Positions 11,651-21,911 of a stretch of 64,000 nucleotides of DNA are shown in pieces. The translations under genes were made by a program, and so were the position numbers. The first letter of the stretch is position 1, and each line of letters opens with the position of its first letter. Under the pieces are notes generated by a model. That model saw only the letters and a list, made by a program, of their open reading frames with translations. It had not been told where the DNA came from and ran no database searches. The stretch is from Anas platyrhynchos (taxonomy: Eukaryota; Chordata; Aves; Anseriformes; Anatidae), in the NCBI RefSeq assembly GCF_047663525.1, contig NC_092616.1, positions 4,067,501 through 4,131,500 on the forward strand. Direction: 5' to 3'.

Positions 11651-12046
11651 TCCTTTGTGGCTCCTTTCAGTGCCCTGTCCCTGCATTGTCCCAGCCCCAC
11701 TGCCCGACACATGGTCCCACAGCCGTGCTGCCAAGGCACCGCAAATGGCAGTGCACAGTCAGGGCTTGGTCAATGTCCCCCCATTACAATCCTGAAGGCA
11801 CCCTCAGGGTCCCTTCCTGCCACATCCCAGCTGCCTTTGCAGCCTTCTCCAGCCCATGGCCCCTGCCCTGACCCAGCCACCATGGGGGCCTCTGCAAACA
11901 GCCCTGCTCCAGGTCTGCAGGGCTATGGGCCAGGACAGAGGCCGACAGAGCTGGCTGTTCCCACAACACAGACCTTGAGCATGGCTCTCCCACTTCCCTG
12001 ATCTCTGCCCACCTCCTTGCCCTCATCCCAGCCCAGTGGCAGTGGT
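11651..12046. repeat. Flanking block X of the CR1 tandem (paralogue 16221-16520)
   Basis: C-rich sequence (cccagccccactgccc, cccacagccgtgct, ctctgcccacctcc) that recurs in the same order at 16221-16520 with moderate divergence. Its last 46 bp (12001-12046) also recur exactly at 15235-15280. Confidence 0.6.
12001..12046 (+). repeat. 46-bp direct repeat, left copy (right copy 15235-15280)
   Basis: Identical over 46 bp to 15235-15280 (begins atctctgcccacc, ends gcagtggt). Both copies are immediately followed by a minus-strand CR1 3' end, so the true repeat extends further. Confidence 0.9.
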
Positions 12047-12127
12047 CACAGAATCACAGAATTTCTAGGTTGGAAGAGACCTCAAGATCATCGAGTCCAA
12101 CCTCTGACCTAACACAAACAGTCCCCA

Positions 12128-14780
12128 CTAAACCATATCCCTAAGCTCTACATCTAAACGTCTTTTAAAGACTTCCAGGGATGGTGACTCCACCACCTCC
12201 CTGGGCAGCCAGTTCCAGTGCTTAACAACCCTTTCAGTAAAGAACTTCTTCCTAACATCTAACCTAAAACTCCCCTGGCGCAACTTTAGCCCATTCCCCC
12301 TCATCCTGTCACTAGGCACGTGGGAGAACAGGCCAACCCCCACCTCACTACAGCCTCCTTTAAGGTATCTGTAGAGAGCGATAAGGTCGCCCCTGAGCCT
12401 CCTTTCCTCCAGGCTGAACAAGCCCAGCTCCTTCAGCCGCTCCTCGTAGGACTTGTTCTCCAGGCCCCTCACCAGCTTCGTCGCCCTTCTCTGGACCCGC
12501 TCAAGCACCTCAATGTCCTTCTTGTAGTGAGGGGCCCAAAACTGAACACAGTACTCGAGGTGCGGCCTCACCAGAGCCGAGTACAGGGGGACGATCACCT
12601 CCCTAGCCCTGCTGGTCACACTGGTTCTGATACAAGCCAGGATGCCGTTGGCCTTCTTGGCCACCTGAGCACACTGCTGGCCCATATTCAGCTGACTGTC
12701 CACCATCACTCCCAGGTCCTTCTCTGCCTGGCAGCTCTCCAATGCGCATAGCTTGGTGTCATCTGCAAACTTACTGAGGGTGCACTCAATGCCCTCGTCC
12801 AGATCATTGATGAAGATATTAAAGAGGACCGGCCCCAGCACCGAGCCCTGGGGGACGCCACTTAGTGACTGGCCTCCAACTGGACTTGACTCCATTTACC
12901 ACGACTCTTTGGGCCCGGCTATCCAGCCAGTTTCTAACCCAATGAAGTGTGCGCCAGTCCAAGCCAAGAGCAGCCAGTTTCTTGAGGAGAATGCTGTGGG
13001 AGACGGTGTCAAAAGCCTTGCTGAAGTCAAGGTAGACCACATCCACAGCCTTTCCCTCATCCACCCAGCGCGTCACTTTGTCGTAGAAGGAGATCAGGTT
13101 CGTCAAGCAGGACCTGCCGTTCGTAAACCCATGCTGACTGGGCCTGATCGCCTGCTTGCCCTTCAAGTGCCGCATGATGACTCCCAAGAGGATCTGCTCC
13201 ATGAGCTTCCCTGGTACTGAGGTCAAACTGACCGGCCTGTAGTTCCCCGGGTCTGCCCTCCAGCCCTTCTTGTAGATGGGCGTCACATTTGCTAGCTGCC
13301 AGTCAGCTGGGACCTCCCCCGATAGCCAGGACTGCTGATAAATGATGGATAGGGGCTTGGCCAGCTCCTCTGCCAGTTCTCTCAGTACCCTTGGGTGGAT
13401 CCCGTCCGGCCCCATCGATTTGTGCACATGCAAGTGCCGTAGCAGGTCACCAACCAGTTCTTCGTGGATGGTGAGGGCCACATCCTGCTCCCCGTCCCCT
13501 TCCACCAGTTCTGGGTACTGGGTATCCAGAGAGCAACCGGTTTTGCCGCTAAAGACTGAGGCAAAGAAGGCATTAAGCACCTCCGCCTTTTCCTCATCTC
13601 TTGTAACTAAGTTTCCCCCTGCATCCAGTAAAGGATGGAGATTCTCCCTAGTCCTCCTTTTGGTGTTGATGTATTTATAAAAGCGTTTTTTGTTATCTTT
13701 AACAGCACTAGCCAGCTTGAGCTCCAGATGAGCTTTGGCCTTCCTAATCTTGTCCCTGCACAGCCTCGCTACATCCTTATAGTCCTCCTTAGTGGCCTGC
13801 CCAATTTTCCAAAGATTATAAACCCTCTTTTTTCTCCTAAGCTCAAGCCAAAATTCTCTGTTGAGCCAGGCTGGTCTTCTTCCCCGCTGGCTCATCTTTG
13901 GGCGCATGGGAATAGACCGCTCCTGTGCCATTAGGATTTGCCTCTTAAAGAGCGCCCAGCCTTTCTGGACCCCTCTGCCCTTCAGAACCGCCTCCCAAGG
14001 AACTCCACCAACTAGTGTCCTGAGCAGCCCAAAGTCAGCCCTCCGAAAGTCCAATACAGTGGTTTTACTGGTTCCCTTCCTGGCCCCGCCAAGAATAGTG
14101 AACTCCACCATTTCGTGGTCACTCTGCCCAAGACTGTTCCCGACAATCACATCCTCCACCAGTCCTTCTCTGTTTGTGAAGAGAAGGTCTAGCAGGGCAC
14201 CACCCCTGGTAGGTTCACTAATCAGCTGCGTCAGGAAGCTATCTTCCACGCTCTCCAGAAACCTCCTAGACTGCTTTCTCTGGGCTGTGTTGTGCTTCCA
14301 GGATATGTCAGGGAAGTTGAAGTCCCCCATGAGTACAAGCGCTGAAGATTTCGCAACTTCTGTCAGCTGCCTATAGAACTCCTCATCCGTCTCCTCATCC
14401 TGGTTCGGTGGTCTATAGCAGACCCCGACCAGGACACTAGCCTTGTTGTCCCTGCCGATCCTAACCCAAAGGGATTCGATCTTGTCATTCCTAGCCTCGA
14501 GTTCTACAACATCAAAAGACTCTCTAATATAGAGAGCCACACCGCCACCCCTTCTGTGCTGCCTGTCCCTTCTGAAGAGCCTATAGCCAGGCATCGCAGC
14601 ACTCCAGTCATGAGACTGGTCCCACCACGTTTCCGTGATGGCAACCAAGTCGTAGCCTGCCCGCTGCACGATGGCTTCCAGCTCCTCCTGTTTGTTACCC
14701 ATGCTGCGTGCATTGGTGTAGATGCACTTCAGCTGGGCCTTTACCTTATCCTCCGGCCTTGCCATTGCTCCCCCTGCCAC
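12128..14780 (-). pseudogene. CR1 ORF2 (endonuclease-reverse transcriptase), frameshifted
   Basis: The first frame (12819-14780) holds an apurinic-type endonuclease, with [15 protein letters not shown], the GDFNFPD motif and [10 protein letters not shown], followed by RT with [14 protein letters not shown] and [15 protein letters not shown] (motif A). The second frame (12128-12895) continues with [17 protein letters not shown] (motif B), FADDTK (motif C) and the CR1 thumb-tail region [17 protein letters not shown] one-base insertion separates the frames, and about 60 residues after motif C are deleted. The product would have been the LINE's nicking and copying enzyme. Confidence 0.92.
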
Positions 14781-14821
14781 AGCCCCAACAGTCCTTGCTT
14801 CAGCCCCATCCCCCTTCTTAC

Positions 14822-15192
14822 CTAGTTTAAAGCCCTCTCAATGAGCCCTGCCAGCTCCTGGCCCAGGATCCTTTTTCCCCTAAAGGATAGGGACCCGTCT
14901 ACGGCCATCAGACCAGGTGCTGAGTAAACTGCCCCATGGTCGAAAAACCCAAGATTTCTGAGTAGGCACCAGCCCCGGAGCCACGTGTTTAACAGGTGGG
15001 CTTTTCTTGTCCTCTCCGTACCCCTCCCTGTCAAAGTAGGGATGGACGAAAATACTACCTGCACTCCTGCTCCGTCCACTAACTGTCCCAGCCCCCTAAA
15101 GTCTCTTTTGATAGCCTTCAGGCTTCTGTCATCAATGTCGTCACTGCCCGCCTGGACTATCAGGAGTCGATAATAATCAGAGGGGCGTACCA
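14822..15192 (-). pseudogene. CR1 ORF1, C-terminal esterase-like part
   Basis: About 123 codons matching the end of the intact ORF1 at 61400-61767: [34 protein letters not shown] and [12 protein letters not shown]. The N-terminal zinc-knuckle-like and coiled-coil parts are absent, because CR1 homology stops at about 15192 and a filler of about 40 bp follows. Confidence 0.85.
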
Positions 15193-15234
15193 TGACTGCC
15201 TTGCAGGTCCTGGCAGGCTGCGGTGAGGGGACGA

Positions 15235-15280
15235 ATCTCTGCCCACCTCCTTGCCCTCATCCCAGCCCAGTGGCAGTGGT
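15235..15280 (+). repeat. 46-bp direct repeat, right copy
   Basis: Exact copy of 12001-12046, again directly next to a CR1 3' end (at 15281). Confidence 0.9.
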
Positions 15281-16220
15281 CACAGAATCACAGAATTTCT
15301 AGGTTGGAAGAGACCTCAAGATCATCGAGTCCAACCTCTGACCTAACACAAACAGTCCCCACTAAACCATATCCCTAAGCTCTACATCTAAACGTCTTTT
15401 AAAGACTTCCAGGGATGGTGACTCCACCACCTCCCTGGGCAGCCTGTTCCAGTGCTTAACAACCCTTTCAGTAAAGAACTTCTTCCTAACATCCAACCTA
15501 AAACTCCCCTGGCGCAACTTTAGCCCATTCCCCCTCATCCTGTCACTAGGCACGTGGGAGAACAGGCCAACCCCCACCTCACTACAGCCTCCTTTAAGGT
15601 GTCTGTAGAGAGCGATAAGGTCGCCCCTGAGCCTCCTCTTCTCCAGGCTGAACAAGCCCAGCTCCCTCAGCCGCTCCTCATAGGACTTGTTCTCCAGGCC
15701 CCTCACCAGCTTCTTTGCCCTTCTCTGGACCCGCTCAAGCACCTCAATGTCCTTCTTGTAGTGAGGGGCCCAAAACTGAACACAGTACTCGAGGTGCGGC
15801 CTCACCAGAGCCGAGTACAGGGGGACGATCACCTCCCTAGCCCTGCTGGTCACACTGGTTCTGATACAAGCCAGGATGCCGTTGGCCTTCTTGGCCACCT
15901 GAGCACACTGCTGGCTCATATTCAGCTGACTGACCACCATCACTCCCAGGTCCTTCTCTGCCTGGCAGCTCTCCAACCACTCGTCTCCCAGCCTGTAGCT
16001 CTGCTTGGGGTTATTGCGCCCCAGGTGCAGGACCCGGCACTTGGCCTTGTTGAACTTCATGCAGTTGACCTCAGCCCATCGGTGCAGCCTATCCAGATCC
16101 TCCTGCAGAGCTTTCCTACCCTCGAGCAGATCAACACATGCGCATATCTTGGTGTCATGTGCAAACTTACTGAGGGTGCACTCAATGCCCTCGTCCAGAT
16201 CATTGATGAAGATATTAAAG
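15281..16220 (-). mobile_element. CR1 LINE 3' copy, tandem with the 12-15-kb copy
   Basis: Nearly identical to the 3' end of the 12047 copy, but it retains the roughly 190 bp that copy lost ([17 protein letters not shown] is present), so it is not a simple duplicate of the present neighbour. It is open at 15362-16060 (232 codons of the RT C-terminal region) and 5'-truncated near 16220, before motif B. Confidence 0.88.
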
Positions 16221-16734
16221 ACCCTTCATCGCCCCTATCAGTGTCCAGTCGCTACAGTGGCCCAGCCCCACTGCCCCAAACATGTTCCCACAGCCGTGCT
16301 CTCACGATAACACCATGTCCTCCCCCTGCATGGACGTACATCCCAGCTCAATACAGATATTTCTCTCTGCTGGGCAGCTTCCAGACCGACCCAGCTGGCC
16401 CTTGGCTCTCCCCCCTCCCTACCCTCTGCCCACCTCCCCAGCTGGGCTGGCACCACGGTAGTGCCCACTGCAGGCTGCTGCAGGGCTCTGGGCACTGCCA
16501 CCACAGCCCCAGTTTCCATTCACTCCTGATCTGCTGAGAATGGGTCTCAGACCAAGATTTGTTTGGTTTAAATACACAGAGAGCCTGTTTCATTGTTTAG
16601 AGAAACCATGGATCACACAGATGGGAATACTTAGATACAAGGGAATGGAGAAGGGCATTTCTGTGTAGGCAACATTATCACAAAGCCAGAAAGGAAAATC
16701 AAACAAATGAACAAGCAAACTCCATATGGAAAGT
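16221..16734. other. Flanking block X' and spacer
   Basis: The first 300 bp align with block X (11651-12030). The remainder is AT-richer with no gene. Confidence 0.5.
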
Positions 16735-17440
16735 TCCTGGGGAGGAATAACCCCAAGTAGCAGAACAGGCTAGGAATGACCTGCTGGAGAACAGCTCTGC
16801 AGACAGGCACCTGGGAGTCCTGGGGGACAGCAGGCTGAGCACGTGTCAGCAGTGTGCCCTTGTGGCCAAGAAGGCCAACAGGACCCTGGGGTGCATTTGG
16901 AAGAGTGTCGCCAGCAGGCCAAGGGAGGTGATCCTCCCCCTCTACTCAGTCTCAGTGAGGCCGCACCTGCAGTCCTGTGTCCAGGTCTGGGCTCCCCAGG
17001 ACAAGAGGGACATGGAACTACTGGAGCGAGTCCAGAGGAGGGCTACTAAGCTGATTAGAGGACTGGAGCATTAGATTAATGGGCCTGTATAGGAGAGGAG
17101 AAGACTGAGGGGAGACCTCATCTATGTGTATAAATATCTGAGGGGAGGGTGTCAGGAAGATGGAACCAGACTCTTCTCAGTTGTACCCAGTGACAGGACA
17201 AGAGGCAAAGGGCACAAACTGAAGCACAGGAGGTTCCAACTGTATATGAGGGAGCACTTCTTTACTGTGAGAGTGACACTTTCACAAAGAGGTGGTGGAG
17301 TCTTCCTCTCTGGAGATATTCAAAACTCACCTGGATGCCATCCTGTGCAATGCGTTCTCGGTGATCCTGCTTGGCAGGGGGGTTGGACTAGATGATCTTC
17401 AGAGGTCCCTTCTAACCTTGGCTACTCCAAGATTCTGTGA
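16735..17440 (+). mobile_element. CR1 LINE 3' fragment
   Basis: Encodes a decayed CR1 RT tail ([39 protein letters not shown]), then the typical gtcaggaagatggaaccag tail and ends at gattctgtgaaacc. 5'-truncated and frameshifted. Confidence 0.85.
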
Positions 17441-17934
17441 AACCTAAAGAAAACAGGGAGATAGGTAGCCTTGAGATATCAGAAGCAAAGGAGATAAGAG
17501 ATGGAAGATAAAAAACAAAAAGGAGAAAAACAACTGCAGAAAGATTCCAGACTGACCTTTTGCTCATTAAGGGTCATTAACATACTAAAAATCACACCAA
17601 TCAAAATAGTAATGTATGCTAATGTGGAATATGGTGTTTTCCCCACCTGCCTCCCAATACCCCTCCTCCCCCTGTGCCTGGTCCTCTGTAATGCACAAAC
17701 TCAGTAGAGGAAAGTCAGGAAAGCTGAAACAGCCAATTAAAAGTAGCCAGAGAGAGAGTTTCTCAAGTTTGTTGTGTGTAAAAAATGGTGATTCAAGCTA
17801 GATGTATGCTTGCTTTACAAAAGTTCACTAAGAAACCTGACTCTGCAGAGTTCTATAATTACTTATTTAATTAAAAGACCTTTGTGTGCATTCTGAGTGT
17901 ACGTGCTTATTGGTGGGGCCGACGGGGCATGAAC

Positions 17935-18712
17935 ATACGGACAACACTTGCAGCCCATGGGTACTATGGCAGAGTACATCTCCACACCACAGCCTGTGGA
18001 TGAGCCCCCGGTGGAGCAGGTGGATGTGGCCTGGAGGAGGCTGCAGCCCGTGGAGAGCCCCTACAGAAGCAGGGGATCTGGGGATCTGGGGGGAGCTGCT
18101 GCCTGTGGGACAGCAGTTTGCTCCTGACAGATGGACCCTATGGTACAGACCCATGTAAGAGCAATTATTGAAGAGCTGCTGCCCGTGGGAAGCACACACA
18201 GAAGCTGTTTGGGTAGGACAGCATCCCATGGGAGGGATCCCATGCTGGAGCAGGGGCAGAGAGTAACCCTGAAGGAGTGGTGGAGATGAAGCATCATGTA
18301 CAGCCCCCATTCCCCATTCCCTATTCCCCTCAGCTACTTGGAGGGTCTAAGTAGAAGAGGATGTATGGAGGGCAAGGTGGGTTTTAGTTTGCTTGTAGCT
18401 CCTCACTAGTCTAGTTTGCTGGTGATAGGCAACAAATTATATTAGTTTCCCTACGCTCATTCATTTTTGCCCATGACAATAACTGGTGACTGTGACAATA
18501 CAGGGGGGTTGCAGTTGGACCAAATGATCTTGGAGGTCTTTTCCAACCTTCTATGACTCTATGATTTCATGAAACTTGGTGGCTAATCTGATCTTACTAG
18601 GAGAACAAACCCTGAGCACCTTTCATCAGATTTTCTCCCCCTTTTCCTTTGAGAAGAAGGAGTTAGAGAGAGGTTATGGTGGAGTTGAGCTGCTTAGCAG
18701 AGTAAAACCACA
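17935..18712 (+). mobile_element. Family-B LTR, partial (paralogue of 6735-7503)
   Basis: Same text as the D1 copy (cagcccatgggtactatgg, cctgacagatggaccctat, ggcaacaaattat) ending near gagtaaaaccaca. Inherited through the D1/D2 duplication. Confidence 0.65.
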
Positions 18713-19049
18713 ATAGAAGGCAAATGGGAAGGGTTCAGCACCAGAGCTGTGGCCATCCAAGGATGGCATCTCAGCACCCAGGACATGATCTGATATCTCG
18801 CAGGGAAATCTGGCCCTGGATTTTCTATCTTTATGAGGATATGCAGAGCAGTGATTAAAGCAGCCTTTGGGCTCAGAGCAGCCCTAGCATCAGGACCCAA
18901 GAGTCCTGGCTGCCCCATTGTCCCCTAAGCCCAGTGGGACCCTTGGGAAGGGCTCTCACAGCTGCCACCAGCCCTCTCCAGCCCCCCACTTCCTCCCCCC
19001 CTAAGCCCAGAACATGCAGTTTTTGACAGCTGACAACAGGCAGAGGAGG

Positions 19050-19300
19050 AGAGAAGGGTGGATATCTTTTTAGTTCACTTTTTTTTTTTTTTCTCCACTG
19101 CTCCAGTCTGTTAATAAATATATTATCTTAATCTCCCTACAGAGTCTGCTTATACCATAACTGCAATTGATGAGTCATCTCCTCGTCCCTAAACTCAACC
19201 TTGCAGCCCTTTCCAGCTCTATTTTCTTTGTTTGTACCTTTCAGGAGCAGGGGTGAAAGAGTGGTGTGGTGGAGTTCAGCTGTCCATCAGTGTGAAACCG
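19050..19300 (+). mobile_element. Family-B LTR 3' end beside an OR 3' UTR
   Basis: Paralogue of 7866-8133 (ctccactgctccagtctg, tattatcttaatctccct, gtgtgaaaccgctgc). Confidence 0.6.
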
Positions 19301-19492
19301 CTGCAATGCTCAGACCTATTGCTGACACCAGCTTTGAAAGAAGAGGCAAGATTTCAGGCAGTGCATTGGAGAGATGCTGTTTTATTAAGCAGATGCTAAG
19401 AGAAAGTCAGTACTGACATGCAAGGAGGGAAAAACTGTGCAGAGTAAACAGAGCAGTTTAATACCTCAGGAGATGCTGGATGAATAAGTTTT

Positions 19493-19528
19493 CTTTTTTT
19501 TTTTTTTTTTTTTTTTTGTTTTTTTTTT
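19493..19528. repeat. T-rich tract in the OR 3' UTR
   Basis: Interrupted run of T (with single C and G breaks), the counterpart of 8334-8358. Confidence 0.85.
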
Positions 19529-19628
19529 TATAAGAAAGTAATAAATGGAAAGGAAACTGAGGATAAAGATAAAAATAACAATACACTTAATGAAACAAGG
19601 AGCAGGCCTTCAAAGCATACCCAGGAAG

Positions 19629-20588
19629 TCATTTGTGGAGAAAGCGGGGAAGTTTATCACCATTCAGAAATATCCAAGAAATTCCTTTCCTAATAACACC
19701 CTTGAGCTCCTTGTTTCTCATGCTGTAGATGAGGGGATTGAATGCTGGGGGCACTACTGAGTACAGAACTGCCACCACGAGATCCAGGGATGGGGAGGAA
19801 ATAGAGGGGGGCTTCAGGTAGGCAAAAAAGCCAGAGATGACAAAGAGGGAGACAACAAACAGGTGAGGGAGGCATGTGGAAAAGTGCTTGTGTCGCCCGT
19901 GCTCAGAGGGCATCCTCAGCACAGCCCTGAAGATCCGTACATAGGAAAAAAGAAGGAAAACAAAACAGCCAGATGCAAAACAGATAGCAACGACAAGAAC
20001 CCAAAGTTCCCTGTGGTAGGAATTTGAGCAGGAGAGCTTGAGGATCTGAGGGATTTCACAGAAGAACTGGTCCAAAGCATTGCCTTGGCAGAGGGGCAGG
20101 GAAAATGTACTGGCTGCGTGCAGGATAGCATTGAGAAAGCCACTGCCCCAGGCAGCTGTTGCCATCTGGGCACAAGCTCTGCTGCCCAGGAGGGTCCCCT
20201 AGTGCAGGGGTTTGCAGATGGCAACGTAGCGGTCATAGGACATGATGGTGAGAAGGCAATATTCCGCTGATATCAAAAAGAGGAAAAAAAAGAACTGTGC
20301 AGCACATCCTGAGTAGGAAATGGCCCTGGTATCATGAAGGGAATTGGCCATGGCTTTGGGGACAGTGGTGGAGATGCAGCCCAGGTCGAGGAGGGCAAGG
20401 TTGAGGAGGAAGAAGTACATGGGGGTGTGGAGGCGGTGGTCGCAGGCTACGGCAGTGAGGATGAGGCTGTTGCCCAGGAGGGCAGCCAGGTAGATGCCCA
20501 GGAAGAGCGCGAAGTGCAGGAGCTGCAGCTCCCATGTGTCTGCGAATGGCAGGAAGAGGAACTCGGTGATGGAGCTGCTGTTGGACAT
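19629..20588 (-). pseudogene. Olfactory receptor pseudogene, OR14-like, one nonsense codon
   Basis: Same total length as the intact paralogues (960 bp, ATG at 20588, stop at 19629). The frame is unbroken apart from one TAG at 20199-20201 (codon 130), where paralogues have the Tyr of the KPLHY motif (TAC) just after the TM3 DRY-like motif. All OR hallmarks are present on both sides: MSNSSS start with N-glycosylation site, LHTPMYFFL, MSYDRYVAIC, RHKHFSTCLPHL and NPLIYSMRNKEL. A splice-acceptor-like tcctcatccag lies upstream of the ATG. Termination at codon 130 would leave a three-helix fragment. Stop-codon readthrough is conceivable but unsupported. Confidence 0.9.
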
Positions 20589-21007
20589 TTAATTCCTGTG
20601 GGCCTGAGGACCCGGCTCTGAGGACCTGGATGAGGAAAGTACAGCAAAATGTTAGGCTAGACACTGTGAGCAAAATGTACTCTAGTCTTGTTAAACCTCA
20701 AAGCTGTTGCTGCCCTTTCAGGAAAACCTCTGCTGCAGTTGCCTTGGTCGACCTCTGATGAATGCTATGAGAGGGTGCCACTGGGAACAGGGGACTCTGG
20801 AAGTCCTTGGCATTACTGCTGCACTCCAAGTGCAATCTTGTGGGTGCTGAGAGGCAAAGGCTCTGTCCCTTAGAGCCGAGTGAGGGCAGCCATCCTGTCC
20901 CTCAGTCCTGTTCACAGGTGCCCTGCGCTGGCATCACTTTGAGCTGGAAGATACCAGACTCAGGTGTTCCCCTGAGAAGGGTCTAAACACTGCTGAGAGC
21001 AAAGGAA

Positions 21008-21560
21008 TCCAGATACTGGGATAACAGGGCCGGTAGCCTGGAATTAGAGGGCAGGGAAGCCAAGCAGCTGGGATCCCTCCCCAGGGAAGGGGGCATTGAC
21101 AAAGCAATTGCAAAGGGGGCACAAATCCTCCTTCTCCTGAGGTAACTCCTGTCAGGTGTAAAGGAAAGGTATCCCTTCAAGGAAGATGTTGTATGTCACC
21201 CAGGCAAATGGACCACCAGGGAGAGAGGCAGCCCGTATCTGATGGAATTGGCCATGCTGGAGGTGATTTATGGTGATTTATGCACATTCAACAGTTTTCT
21301 ACCTTGCCCGGTGCCTCACAGGATCCTTCAGTTGTGGGGTTGCTGAGGGTCGACGTGCCAGTAGCTACCCAAATGGTGCACCAGTGGCAATATGGCACCA
21401 CCCAAGAATCCCTGATTCCCATATATATGCTGATTCATCAACTGGAGAGCCAAGGACTGATCAGCAACATTTGCTCACCTTTAATAATCCCATAGGGTCA
21501 GTGCAAACATGTAATGGAGATCTGAGACTAACGGTGGAGTATTGTGTCTAGAATAAAGTC
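21008..21560 (+). pseudogene. ERV gag-pro-RT remnant, related to the 25.8-kb provirus
   Basis: Text aligns with the intact provirus: gag capsid-like part (cagggaagccaagcagctggg; ggtatcccttcaaggaaga; ggcaaatggaccacc), then a jump to the protease-RT linker (ttgtggggttgctgagggtcg) and RT start (attcatcaactggagagcc; ctgagactaacggtggag). A deletion joins the gag and pol parts, and stops are frequent. It also forms one end of the inverted duplication. Confidence 0.75.
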
Positions 21561-21611
21561 ACACCAAATTCAATAGATCATCTATAGTCTTCTCTCCTTA
21601 TAGTCTTAGCT

Positions 21612-21911
21612 TTAAGAGCAGTTAAATGATCTCTTACAGCACCTGAATGCTGTTGTCTGATCCCTTCCTGGGATCATAAGGAGCCAGTACCTCCAGGCCA
21701 GGACACTCTCCCTGTACCCTTGGATGCAGGCCCCTAGGTCCCATGGACTGTTAAGGGTGTAGTTTGCAAAGTAACCACGGATTTTATCCTCACTGATGAC
21801 CTGTTGTACCCCTGCAGAGTCCTGCCTCAAGGCACAAAGAGCAGGGAGTCCTGGCTGGTGAGAGCTGAGGCCCTGTGGAGATGTCCGAGACACAACAGCC
21901 ATTACAGCCAA
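21612..21911 (-). other. 99-codon frame conserved between the inverted arms, function unknown
   Basis: Open on the minus strand and nearly identical to 43826-44125 (plus). I do not recognise the peptide (contains ISEDKIRGYFANYTLN and GYRESVLAWRYW). Conservation can be explained by recent duplication alone. It could be an exon of an unrecognised gene or an antisense shadow of retroviral sequence. No splice structure or start context can be demonstrated. Confidence 0.25.

Larger units (their letters stand above)
12047..15192 (-). mobile_element. CR1 LINE, long copy, 5'-truncated within ORF1
   Basis: Minus-strand CR1 from the last third of ORF1 (14822-15192) through ORF2 (14780 down to 12128) to the 3' end at 12047 (tctgtgattctgtg on the minus strand). 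The closest copy in the window is the right-edge element. ORF2 lesions: a frameshift in RT motif B near 12870 (an extra base in the gcgtcccc region) and a deletion of about 190 bp directly after FADDTKL, with 2-bp microhomology at the break. It cannot move by itself. Confidence 0.92.
17640..20548 (+). repeat. Segmental duplication copy D2 (paralogue at 6425-9328)
   Basis: Same order as D1: family-B LTR, spacer, second LTR end, T-tract and OR pseudogene. Here the OR start region is kept, so the CR1 that truncated D1 arrived after the duplication. Confidence 0.8.

Noticed and set aside
15554-16537. 327-codon frame antisense to a CR1 RT
   Set aside because: Antisense shadow of CR1. The same shadow appears in other CR1 copies.
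20199-20201. Amber in the OR considered as selenocysteine or programmed recoding
   Set aside because: TAG is not a Sec codon, and no recoding element can be shown. Kept as a pseudogene, with readthrough noted only as a possibility.
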